A stretch of 64,000 bases of DNA from Styela clava (lineage: Eukaryota; Chordata; Ascidiacea; Stolidobranchia; Styelidae). The stretch is taken from NCBI RefSeq assembly GCF_964204865.1, contig NC_135250.1, positions 27,705,395-27,769,394 on the forward strand, read 5' to 3'. A model generated the notes under the pieces. It had not been told where the DNA came from, searched no databases, and worked only from the letters and a program-made list of their open reading frames with translations. Below are positions 1-11,833 of the stretch, piece after piece; the stretch's first letter is position 1; each line of letters begins with the position of its first letter. The position numbers were made by a program, and so were the translations under genes.

Positions 1-253
1 TGGAATAAATATAAACACGTTTGGCCGACTCGAATGAGAAAAGTTAATTCATTGCAATTATGGGGCAATGAATATTTAATGCGAACACGTTTGAAAAATT
101 CGAGAGAAATTTACGGCGAACTAGACGCTGTGAGGTTGTGATGCTTACCCGAATGGATAATTAGAAATCGTACTTTGACAGTTGTAAGTCCTTATCAGTG
201 ATCGCAATATAGCGGAATATGACTGATTTAGTTTGAGTAGGAGTTGAAATATA

Positions 254-417
254 CAGGGTGTCCAAAAATCACGCTCGATTTAAAAATGTCTTAAAATTGT
301 CCTTGTTTATCAATAGTTTTCTACAGTGCTTGGAGTTCTCATTTACCATACAATAAAATTTATTTGAACTTACAATTGCTATTACTATTAAATCCGGAAA
401 ATTTTTCGGACACCCTG
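254..417. mobile_element. Tc1/mariner-like MITE
   Basis: Terminal inverted repeats CAGGGTGTCC and GGACACCCTG with TA on both sides. 164 bp, no coding capacity. Confidence 0.8.
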
Positions 418-1184
418 TATAGCAGGCCTCAGACCAATAAGTAATAAATTACCATTTTTATAGAATCGTTGTAGAATGTCTCGTTACTTTAATTGAAAGA
501 CGGCGATACGACTTGTTTGAAGTTTATCTCATGCCTAGTATATATTCATATAATAAATATTTTTTAGGGATTTGGTTATCAATTGCGAATTTCTAGAAGT
601 AGGCTATGAATATTATTTAGATATATTCGTCAACTAACAATTAATTCCGCCGGGTGACTAGCCGTCAGTTGGCGCATATGTGCAAAAAAATCAAGTGAAA
701 TGGGGTGTCAGGTTGCGATAACAACGTAGGCCTATATCTAATATAAATTTAAGCTTTTATAACAAATGTACAACACAACAATCATTAGTAGGCAATAAAT
801 TAGGTGCGTCAGCTTTAACCGTCGGTACTTTCTACGTCGAAAGCTCCGAGGGTTCAGCACTTTTTCCATGGTTTGGACTTTGGAATACACAGTTCGTATG
901 GGTGTCGCTGCTCGATCACCAGTCTTGGTGTCTCGCGCCTCCCTTCACCCTAAAGTACCATATTTCCTATTACTTGTATTGTGTATTCACAATACAAGTA
1001 ACAATTCGTATAATTCTTCAGATCTGAGCATCATCAGCCGTTTATTAGTGATTGCAATAATGACCATTTCCCTTCGGATCAAAAGTAACGATTTACATAC
1101 AAAAAAGCCACAGTACTTCTGTTCACCCAGCGAACCTGTTTTCGCAGGTTCGAAAACCGTGGAAGATAATTTTGTGCGAGATGA

Positions 1185-1345
1185 TTGCTGCCCGTAGGGT
1201 GGTTCACGTAACCCCTGGTCGATTTCGGCTTCCTCCACCATTAAGTCTATGCATCTAGAGTCTAGACTAGTACAAATAACCAATCCCATACCCGACATGG
1301 AATGGTAACCGTCCGTGGTTCGCCATATGATTAAGCCGTGGTATA
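1185..1345 (+). mobile_element. SINE copy
   Basis: Shares CCATTAAGTCTATG, ATACCCGACATGGAATGG and GTGGTTCGCCATATGATTAA with the other copies. Confidence 0.55.
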
Positions 1346-2514
1346 TGCTTTCCTCATCCCCGGAAAAAAATATGCAAATCCTATTCTATCATAAAAAAGG
1401 GAAAAACAACTAATTAGCCACTGGGATCACCCGAATAATAACATTTATACGAAAGTATAACTGTAACGCTTCAGTCGTGGACCAGTACATCTTTGTAATG
1501 ATCAAGGTGTTGACAATCAGACACATACTATACATTGCTTCAATAGCGCTGTGTAAATTGCGTTAGAATTTTAAATTTTTGCACTTGAGTAAGAATGTTT
1601 TTAGTGCATCCATTTCTCCGTTATAGTTTGCTTTCATTTTTTTTACTTTTATCATTATTACAGTAATAATAAATAAAAAACATCATCATGGGCAACACAA
1701 TTGAAAGATTTCTCTTCCCAAGTTTCAGTGAAAACTTTTTTGTGTAGAAAAAAATTTTGATATATTTTTGCGATTGCTGCTAGCGTTAGCATTAATGAAT
1801 TTAATGCGCAACAATTATATCATTTTCACCGCAGCGAATATAAAGTTAACACAACCGTACGGCCCCCTTAAGTAAAATATATTGTTTCATCATACTACAG
1901 AACTTCCAAGCAGAGATTTATAAAAGTATGTCAAATATTTCTAAGAAAGGAATGTGAAGGAACCTGTTAGACGCGTGACATATGTCGGATTTTGTCTCCT
2001 CATGGGAATGTCTGGCATCTACAACCGTTAGATCAGGTTTTGTGGAATGCATTGTTTGTCTAGCCTTCAATGTTTTCAAATACACTGAGTGTCGTGAAAT
2101 ATGTATAATGAAGCATTATGTATTGTACATTCATCCAAATTCTTAATTTTTTTTTTTTAAATTTTTTTTTATTACCATATTCACATGCAGTGTGTTTCAT
2201 GTTGTGTTGTGTCTCTATTTATAGATGTTGTTTTGTCTAACAAACTCCTTTGTACAAACAGTTTTGTACACTCCACCCATATCCCTGTTACTGCATCCAC
2301 CCACCCTCCTTGCACAACTGCCTGTATAAAGGACCATATTGTACATATTTGATTTACCCTATTATAATTTATATATATCAAAAGGGGTGTATGCCGCACA
2401 TCTGTGTTTTAGGCCAATATGGTCTTGTGCATACATCCCGTCTTCAGTATTTATAATTACTTACTCTTTTATATTGCTTTTACGAGACGAATAAACATAC
2501 ATACATACAAGCAC

Positions 2515-2875
2515 TTGGAGTAGTGTGTTTCCGAACACCTGATGATTTCAGAATCGAATCGAATAGTTTGGAGATATATATCTGTATGCGACTTCTTTTT
2601 ACTGCGATGGGTCTTCCAGACACATAAATTACTGAAAACATAGAATCCATCACTCAGTCAGTTCGCTGAGTTGTCAAGAAGCATATTTCATCAATAAATC
2701 ACCGGAAAAATGAAAGTCATATGTAGGAATTGTATCGCAAAAATATGGCTTCAACAAATTGACTAATTCACCTCGACCGTTGACGGACAAAAAAATTAAC
2801 AAGATAGCGGTAATTCAAAATTTTCTTCTGAACCGATTCAAATAATTTTCGATTTAAATTGTTCAACCCTAAACT
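2515..2875. mobile_element. Diverged copy of the 46241 MITE
   Basis: Shares TGATGATTTCAGAATCGAAT, CCAGACACATAAATTACTG and CACCTCGACCGTTG with 46241-46613. Terminal repeats are decayed. Confidence 0.65.
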
Positions 2876-3190
2876 GGGGGTTAATTAATTTGACGGCGGA
2901 ATATTTTATGCTAGTTTGGCTGTATGTGTGGTGTATTTTGATGATTATTCACGGTTTTTAAACTAAATATGTGGTTGGTTGGTATAGTTAACTTGGCGAA
3001 CTGGTAGCCAACAATTTTGAAGTATGTTTCGTGGTGTAAACCCATAATGAAAACTTTTAACTAAATATTCACAGGTCACTCAATAGTCATAATGAAATAT
3101 TTCTTAGCCAATCTCCGGAGAAGAAGACAGAAACAGAAATTTATCACTATTGCGAGTACTACCAAACTATAATATACACTGTATATTATA

Positions 3191-3389
3191 CAGGGTGTCC
3201 ATGAAGTCCCTTTTCAATTTTGTTCTGAAGTCAGTTCTTAATATATGTTAACCATTTTTTTTTGTTTTTTAATCAGTAATTGTTTAGGTATTTTTACTTC
3301 ATTTAATACAACTGTGAGGGCCAAAACAATATGATATCGGAAAATCCCTTTGCAACTTTAAACAATTTTAAGACTCTACGGACACTCTG
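3191..3389. mobile_element. Tc1/mariner-like MITE
   Basis: Ends CAGGGTGTCCATGAAGTC and GACTCTACGGACACTCTG, TA on both sides. Internal sequence (GAAGTCAGTTCT, TTTAATCAGT, CTGTGAGGGCCAA) is shared with 10348-10555. Confidence 0.85.
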
Positions 3390-4227
3390 TATATGTATTA
3401 ACTCATGTCCTGTTCACATCACTAATTCAATTCCAGATAAAAGAGTTTCGTTGTTTGTTGATATGTCTCTTAAATGACGATATTCCTTTTCTTAATTAGG
3501 CTGTTGTTTTTTCCCCACACACGACCCTTGACCATTCAATTGAAACTGTTATTTTCAATAGTGCTTTCATACAATGAGTAATCATGACCCGCGAGACTAA
3601 TCAACACTATCGTTTGATCCAGTATTCCCAAGTAAGTGAGAATATTGATAATATATTTACACTGAGCCGGCGTCTGATATCCCTTCGGGACTGTAATTAA
3701 ATCGCCCAATTAAATCCACATGTGTATGATTGTTGGATAAAGATTTTCGGTTGCAACTTTTAAGAGCGCAGGCTAAAGAGATATGGCGAGTGTTCTCCCA
3801 CAGCTTTTTTATGGAATGATATATATAAAATTGAAGTTACTTTAATAGTGTCTTTTCCCTTTGTTCAAGGTAATAAACAGTAAAGACAATATCGTTTCTA
3901 TTAAAAATTTTCATTTTATCTTGATCTCTACCCGAACTGGAACCCATGCAACCCGCCTCGCATAGGGTCACACAACAGTTCGGTGGATCACGATTCACGA
4001 CTCAAACCTATGCCACTTATCGCTCAGTTGCTCGGTCAAATTTTCTAATCATTCCTAACCTCAACTGGATGATTACTAGTCTGTTTTGTTTTATATTGTG
4101 GAGGGGGTGTTTTTTCCAATCTCACCTTTTCGCGTTAGTGGCGCGGGCTTTTGTACAAAAGATCTCGGTTTCTTACATAATGCATTGTCTCACTTAGAAC
4201 TAGTTTGATATGTTGCATCGTATACAT

Positions 4228-5013
4228 CAGGGGTCACCAAACTACGGCCCCCGGGCCGGATCCTGCCCGTGGCGTCATTTTATCCGACCCGCAATAACAC
4301 GCAAAAATGGCTGAACTTTTTTGATAAGAACTGTAATAAATATGAAAAAATAACACATGTCAATCACTAATATTGAGACTATTTCGGGATTTTATTCTGG
4401 CCACGGTCATTGACACCGCCGAAAGATCGTCGCAAATAAACGCTGGAGTTGTGCATGATAGTTTAATTTGCACTACGAATAAAAGGGGGGAGGCGGAATT
4501 TTTAAAAGCGTCGAAAGCTGAGAAATGTATGCGCTAATGAAAAAATTAAATACCAGATATGTTGTTTATTTTATCTAAATTATGTCAAAATTTCATGGAA
4601 TTCCAAGCTACAGCAGGCAGTGCGTAGTCGTTTTTAGCAGTAGCAGTATTCCAACACGGCGTAACAGTACTTAGCAGACGTGAAGCGTACATTATTTTGG
4701 CGAGAAATAGCCGATTTTGTAACATTCCATGACAGCAACGTTTTGATAACAGCTAAACTCAGGATAGTTGTCTAGATATAGAAATCTTGTATATTTGTTT
4801 TCCTAGGATGTTTTTGATCTATATTCTGCGATATAGATAGAATTAAATATTCAAGTCTTCAGAAATGTAGAATATATATTGTTAAATAAATTGGATGAAT
4901 TTTCCAACTTTTGTGAATTTATTTTATTGCATTGACAAAAATATTCATCCGGCCCGTTTCAACCCAGTTTGAGTCATATCCGGCCCGCGGTCAAAAAAGT
5001 TTGGTGACCCCTG
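4228..5013. mobile_element. Non-autonomous hAT element
   Basis: Ends CAGGGGTCACCAAACT and AGTTTGGTGACCCCTG, perfect 8-bp duplications GTATACAT at 4220-4227 and 5014-5021. 786 bp. Related to 35375-36369. No transposase frame. Confidence 0.92.
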
Positions 5014-7449
5014 GTATACATCAATATAATGTCACGTTATCACATTGTCATCAGCATAATACAAGTCCAAACGGACAGGGTATTTAAATGTGTCTGCAAT
5101 AGGCCTGCAGACTTAGTCCTTAGGGAGTTATTATATTAAAATCACAAATGGATGCGGGTGTCGCCCTATACTATAAGAGCAAAATGGTAAATATTGTCAA
5201 AAAAATTAAGGTGTATCAACCTGCAACGCACGGTAACAATTTGCTCTTTAGTCAATGGATCACTTGATAAGAAATGTGCTGCACTTCTTATAGCATGGCG
5301 TATTACAGGCACGGCGTTCTACCAGGGTTGTGGACTTAGAATTGGCATATTATTTTCACTCGAGTCGAAGTTGTAACTTCAAACTCCTCGGAGTTGGGGT
5401 TCGGGGTGGAAATTCTGGATTTCCGGAGTCGGGATTCCTGGATTCAGACTTTCAGTTCCAATGGTTATCAAAGAAGTGAATATTCTTTATGAAACTAAAA
5501 CAGTATTAGGTCTGGCATATGTTCAGGTGCTTGTGAATAAATTTCGATTTCTCGGAGTCGATTGTAAATTTTCCTTGACTTTGCAAGACCTGCTTTCAAT
5601 CTTATAAAACAGTTATATTTTGAATGATATTTTCTATTTCTTCGAGTTTCAAACGCCCTTCCAATGTATGTTTATACAATGAACACTCAGTATGATACGG
5701 CTTTACTGAATTGCAAATTCGCTTCGTATTATACCCGAGGGAATATTAAATCAACAGACATAATTATCTTTGACCTCACACTCGATTGATATTGGATCTC
5801 AAAACTGGTAAGGATTATGATCGACGACCACGCGAACGCTAGGCATAATCTGTTATTTTTAATTAACACGATCACAACTTCAAGATAGCAAAATTTCTTG
5901 ATATAAAATTGTTCAATCTATGATTATCTGGTACAGAAATGTGAAACTTACCGAAGTGTCCTATGGTATCTTTGTAAACCTACCTACACACAGGTCGACA
6001 AACTGGATAACGAAGTAAATAATAATCTATACAAATACTATTATTAATATATATATAATCCAATAAATTTGGATGTATTATTTAAGCGTAAATCCGATTA
6101 AAGTCGCCAAATTTCGGAAGAATCCGAATTTGTTTTACTATATATATTATATATAATCACATTTCTCGATCACTACGTATACAGTGGCAATATTACTTTC
6201 TATTCCTTTGATCCAATATTTGCATTTCCACACTGCATTGCTTCACTCAGATGTTTGAGCACGCGCACAGGTTCAACATCGTAATTTACCTTCAAATCCC
6301 GACCATTCAAAATATGAACTTCGCTTCCAACATTTGACTGGTACAGTACGCTCCCAAGCTTTTCATATTTGTGGGGGTGGGTGGATTCAAAGTTAGGGGG
6401 TGATACATATTCTGTTATTAGCGATAAAATTATTTATAACCTAAATAAAAGTGTTATGTATTTGAATGGCCATCTTGCCCTGGTATATACACCGATTTTT
6501 GGATATTCAAATAGCCTACAATTATATTTTAGAGGGTTGTTCACCCACTATGAGGAGGGGGTAACTGAACTGGTATATATACATTTGGAGATAAGAAAGG
6601 GTAAGCTTCATAATCGCTCATCAAAATTAAACGTAATTCACTTATTTTCTATGCCATGGACACGGTTACAATCCGCAGGTAGTAACTTCTTCGATCTATG
6701 GTTTTCCGGCTTCACATTACTGTATTATCTGAGTAAACACAAGACCGACAAACGGTACAGAAGAGGAAATAATGAAAAATATACATAATCCTATCACAGT
6801 AATAAACTCATTAGATTGGGGTATCTTATTTTAATGCTAATCCAATTGAAGATCGCGGCAAACTTTAGAATTTTACGAGTTGAAAGATTTTTTTTCATCA
6901 CCCGACATCAGAAGTACGCAAACACCTAGTTGGCGTAAACCGGATATTTTCATTTGATCAATTATTCAAATAAAGTTGGCAAGGGAGAACGTCCTTTTAT
7001 GAAGATCTAAAAAACAAAAGGATTCCACAGCAATTTTCGCGCACTATAGAATTTCACACTTACTTTTACAAAATTAAACCTCGAAAAAGTGGAAAGTGTA
7101 ACACCCTTCTTCAGTGTGAATATTTGGTTATGAGCAACCAAAGCTGCGTGAATCCAGTTCGTTACAGCTAAACTTGCGAGTACCTACAAACAGAGTTGAA
7201 GCCAGAGTTTGATATGTCTCCACTGTAGTCGTATTTTCAAAGTGAAACTCTGGAGTAATAGTTCATAAATCCCGAAGTCGAAATTTCACATTTCCAATGG
7301 TGGTAAAAGAAGCATTCTAAACATTTCAATAATGTATGAAACTTTCGGTAGCTTACTCCCCTGCACACTCAACAATTGAACCTGTATTTAGCACGAATAT
7401 CATGCTTGTCAATATGGGCGGTATCAAGGGGTGTCGACTCACCTTCTCT

Positions 7450-7773
7450 GTAATAAAACTGAAACTTTCAGAATGGATTCGAATATTATTTCTGAATCTT
7501 AGGTTATTGGAAGCTATGTAGATATTTTTTTACTGTAATGAATTGCCAGACGCATAAATTATTGAAAATAGAATATATCAATCAGCCAGTTCGCCGAAAC
7601 ATATTACAATAACAACTCACTCAAAAGTGTGGTAAGACGGAAATGCATTTTAAAAATATGTCTCCGATAAAAAAAAATTGATGGATTCAAAATAACAATA
7701 TGGCGGCAATTCGAATTGTCGTATGAACCAATCCGAATAATTTACTATTCGAATCAAAATGCCCAGCCCTAGT
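7450..7773. mobile_element. Diverged copy of the 46241 MITE
   Basis: Right end ATGCCCAGCCCTA is intact; the left end is lost. Interior shares CCAGACGCATAAATTATTG. Confidence 0.6.
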
Positions 7774-8864
7774 AGTTTCCTTACCCTGACCAAACCTAGA
7801 AAAAAAATCCAATTTTCAAATATCGAATTTATTACGATGAAAAAAGTACTGATTGATAAAATTACTAAAAATCTACAGATTTTGTGTTAAAAGACGCTGA
7901 TGAGCAAAAGTGTTGTAAGAGAAATCAAATTGTTGAAAATGACAATGAAATGGGACGGCGAGATGAGTTATTATAATAAACAAGAGAAAAATGATCGGAT
8001 GTATGAACACGAAAGTTGAATGACTAATACCGCCACCACACTACTGTTTGATATGATATGGGTACTGCTAAATACCACACTTTCTAGACATTCAAATACA
8101 ATTATATTCATGTTAGTAATTGAAGTGTGGCGTTGAAGAGGAGATTAATTTTGGATGTGTGGGTTCATCCCCTACCCCTGGGAGTCCAAGACGAATTTAG
8201 TTGGATTGAAGAGTTAAAATCTGGCATGGGTTCTTATTGCGTTTGACCATTTTTTTGTGAATGATACAAATAGACACATTCGACTGATTTGCTGAACCTT
8301 ATTTAAGTGAACACATTATTTCAATGTTTTTTGTTTCGAGTTTCAATTTGATACGTCTATATAAAACATCGGCATTAGAATAGCGGCGAAAAGAATGAAA
8401 TACCGAAATATGAAAAATAGATTGCAAAGTAAGAATATGCGAAGATATATACATGGCAATTATTGGGGGAGGGGGGGTCTGAATGTTCAAATTGCCAAGT
8501 TAGATTGTCAGCGGGCCAGGAAAAGGTGGGTTAAAAAGGGGTTTAGCCACTAAAAATTGCTATGTATGACACGGGGGCAGGGGGTCCTAATTGGGGGTAC
8601 AAATGTACAATAAATTGCTCCTCCAATTAATTTTTTCATTGAGTTTCTGGGGATTATTGAACATTGTGTGATAGTCTTATGGTCCGTATTATTGATTTGA
8701 AAACCCCAAAGTGGCTTACAAAGTAAATCCCATAGTTTATTAACGATATGCGGAGGCCACACAAATAGCGATGTCATATGCGATTCATATTCCTAATTAT
8801 TGTAAACCAAGGTCATGATTATTACAAAGATGACCAAAGAAAACAACAATCTGTTATTTACTGG

Positions 8865-8897
8865 AGTCAAATTGCCTTAAAGTCAAATTGCCTTAAA
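8865..8897. repeat. Short tandem duplication
   Basis: AGTCAAATTGCCTTAA occurs twice back to back. Confidence 0.8.
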
Positions 8898-9974
8898 TAA
8901 AAGCATGAAGATGCCAGTAATGCAACAAATTCTACCAGACGATTATTTTACTGTAGTGGAAAAAATTCATAATGCCTTGATAAAAGTATGAAGGTATATA
9001 CGACAATAAAAGTGAATGATAAACAATAACTGGGATGGATTTTCACACATAAAATAAGCAATTATAACTGCAGATAGCAATGGTACCTATATAATGTCAC
9101 AGTACATATATAAATTAGAAAAATATTATTCAATAAAGGCACCAATTTGCTAGTACAAATACCTTACAGAATGCAAAAAATAGCACCGTCTCAAAAATAC
9201 AGAAATTGAAAATGACAAATTGCCAGCACTCAGGAAATACAATAAACATTGGAAAAAATAACAAATAAATTGATATTAATAATAGTTTAATTATTAATAA
9301 TAATTTTATTTAACTTAAGATACCTTACATTGTTGGTATATCATACACATGGGCAAATACTCTGAATTGGTTAATAATATTATTTATAACAATTAAATCC
9401 TGACATAATTTAACTTCAACTAAATTTCTTAAACATTGCTAATTATAGTAGGTACACATACAACAAACTTCAAAATAATTCATGCCACAAAATATTTGAG
9501 AGCAATGAAAGTATTTTTAAAAATTTAAAATTATGAATTGCCTAATCAAAATATAATATGAAGGTATTCGAAAAGACAAAAAATAACAGTTATAGAAACA
9601 TATCAATTCATGAAGAGCATTCATGATGATATGATGAATACCAGAATTTGGTTCTAGATATTTTTATGAAATTTACACAACCAATGCACAATGGGTTACA
9701 TTCAATAACAAATCAATAAACTGTTTCCTTTCCCAACATCTTGGAATTTCTTATCAGATAAATGACATTCCAGGAATCAGACAATAAAATGTCTGCATTC
9801 TGCAATGCTTCAACCACAATAGGGATGTTATCTGACTTGAATAGACAGTAGCAATGACATCAGACATTACACAGGAAATCAATCTTATGTTATACAGACA
9901 AAAACACTTCAGTAAAAGATTAGCAGAAGATTAAAAGTGAGCTGAATGGTCACAGATTCTCCTGGTTTAATTTG

Positions 9975-10640
9975 TAATAGCTATAAGAGTCCATATTTTT
10001 TCATGCTTAATTGAACCAACTAGTGTCTACAGAAAATGATGGCCAACAAATTTAATAAAAAATGAAATCAATAAATTTTATGTAATTAAGGCAATGCCCA
10101 CCACATCACTAAGGGTATAATTACGGTAATACATGTTTAGGCAATGCCAAAACTGAGAATGTTTTTCCGCTTTCAAAAATAGTTGCTCGTTGCATATCTG
10201 CGCTGTTTGTGATTTGGAATAGCTACGAGAGTCCATGTTTTTCATGCTTAATTGAACCAACTAGGGTCTACAGAAATTGATGGCCAGAGATGAAATCTGT
10301 GAATTTTATGGAATTAGGACAATGCCCACCTCCTCACTAAGGATATACAGAGTGCCCCTAAAGTCTCGTAACAATTTTAATTTTGTTATGAAGTCAGTTC
10401 TCAATATATCTTTAATAACCGGGTTTGTTGTTTTTTAATCAGTGATTGTTCAAGAATTTTTACTTCATTTAATACATCTGTGAGGGCCAATACAATATAT
10501 GGTATCGATAAATTTCCTTTGCAATTTTGAAAAAAAAGACTTCATGGACGCCCTATAATACATGTTTAGGTAATGCTGAACAGGAAAGATTCTTGCTCCT
10601 TCAAAAATATGCCTGTTGCATATCAGTGCTGCTTATATAC
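9975..10640. repeat. Tandem duplication, about 230-bp unit, second copy carrying a MITE
   Basis: Copy 1 is about 9975-10205, copy 2 about 10208-10640. Shared blocks: TTCATGCTTAATTGAACCAA, GGCAATGCCCACC (GACAATGCCCACC in copy 2) and ATACATGTTTAGG. Copy 2 is longer only by the inserted element. Confidence 0.8.
10348..10555. mobile_element. Tc1/mariner-like MITE inside a tandem duplication
   Basis: Same family as 3191-3389, TA on both sides. It sits in the second copy of a local duplication whose first copy is uninterrupted at the same point (near 10107-10122). Confidence 0.85.
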
Positions 10641-11090
10641 AGCATAAACTAAATAATAATTCCCTATTAACCAAGAGATGAGTATTATGTCAAATAATCT
10701 ATCAAATTAGTAGAGCGATAATTGTAAGACTTCAACATGACTGATATTTTGAAATACAGTATTGATAACACCCCAAACTCAACCACATGAATTTAAAAAT
10801 CAGCAAAAATAAAAGAAACTATCCAAGTTCGAGGACTTTTATGAGTAAGCTGCCTACTTTTCTATCCCAAGTAAATATGGAACAATCTAACACACAACTC
10901 AAAGGCATAAAACTGAAAAAAAAGCTGTGTTGAGAAAATGGAGAAAAAGCATATTTTGAATTATTAAATTTCTGCGACATTTTATTGAAATACTGTGGCG
11001 AATATAGCTCCAAATTAAAGTTAGGACCAGCTTAGGGCACTTATTTTATTTGTAATATTTTCAAGTAATTATTTACAGCATGAATTTCGG

Positions 11091-11290
11091 TACTGCAGAA
11101 GTGTGTGTACAAGTATGGAGGTAACTAATTTTGTTCGCCGACTTTACATCAAGTTGTGTAAAGGGACTGAAACCTATGGGCAGGGAGTATATTCACTTGG
11201 CTATCACAGATAGTCCCAGAACTTGCGTAAATAGAACCCTAAATTGGAATAAAATTTTGGCTTAACCCTAACCTGGTACACACACTACGG
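11091..11290 (+). mobile_element. Dispersed 200-bp repeat, copy 1
   Basis: Core GTTCGCCGACTTTACATCAA, GGGACTGAAACCTATGGGCA, TCACTTGGCTA and CTACGGGCGTACC. The outer ends AGTGTGTGTAC and, read inward, AGTATGTGTACC in other copies look like short inverted repeats, so a MITE is likely. Other copies: 11620-11833, 27776-27975 (minus), 42788-42970, 45866-46030, 24797-24960 (partial, minus). Confidence 0.65.
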
Positions 11291-11619
11291 GCGTACCTGA
11301 ATTTCAGCATTTACCAGTTTATCTTGAAAAGTATTCATTATTCAGGGCGATACATCAATCTATTTCCAATTACAACCTAACTACTATAATGGGACCTCTA
11401 ACAACAGCCTAAACCACTTATTATTATAGATTAGACACACCTTAGTACAACAAGGTATTACAATGTCTAGTGTGTTTTGAAAATTCTCCGAATTCCTTAC
11501 CGCAGGTCAACCATAAATATTGTAAACAGTTCAATTCAAATCAAAAATAGCTGGCAAATTTGCCTCAAAATAATTAAACCGCGAGGTTGGGATTTGATAG
11601 AATATTAAGGATAGTGCAC

Positions 11620-11833
11620 TTCGGAAGTGTGTGTACCAATATGAATGGAGGTAACTGATTTTGTTCGCCTACTTTACAACAAGTTGTGTGACTAAAACTT
11701 ATGGGCAGGGGGAATATTCACTTGGCTAACACAGACAGTCCCTGAACTCCTAATATAACTGAAATAAGGAAAATCGGAATAAAATTATGGCCCAACTCTA
11801 ACATGACTCACATACTACGCAAGTACCAAGGAT
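11620..11833 (+). mobile_element. Dispersed 200-bp repeat, copy 2
   Basis: Same blocks as 11091-11290 (GTTCGCCTACTTTACAACAA, TTCACTTGGCTAACACAGAC). Confidence 0.65.

Larger units (their letters stand above)
421..3190. other. Gene-free stretch with repeats
   Basis: No convincing exon on either strand. It holds a SINE copy, a 14-bp hairpin at 970-1001, poly-T tracts near 2150, a (CATA)n end at 2500-2512 that may be a retroelement tail, and a decayed hAT-like MITE. Confidence 0.6.
5022..9974. other. Gene-free stretch
   Basis: Open frames here (for example 6369-6788, 139 codons) lack motifs and family resemblance. Around 5320-5600 and 7190-7320 are fragments with repeated TCGGAGTCG-like words, also seen at 15850-16060, probably remains of one inverted-repeat family. 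Confidence 0.5.

Noticed and set aside
1131-1152. CGAACCTG hairpin as a tRNA arm
   Set aside because: No cloverleaf can be built around it; it is an isolated stem.
868-1197. 109-codon plus-strand open frame
   Set aside because: It spans a hairpin and SINE-related sequence; composition is not protein-like.
6369-6788. 139-codon plus-strand open frame
   Set aside because: No motif, no splice context and no copy elsewhere; length is compatible with chance in AT-rich DNA.
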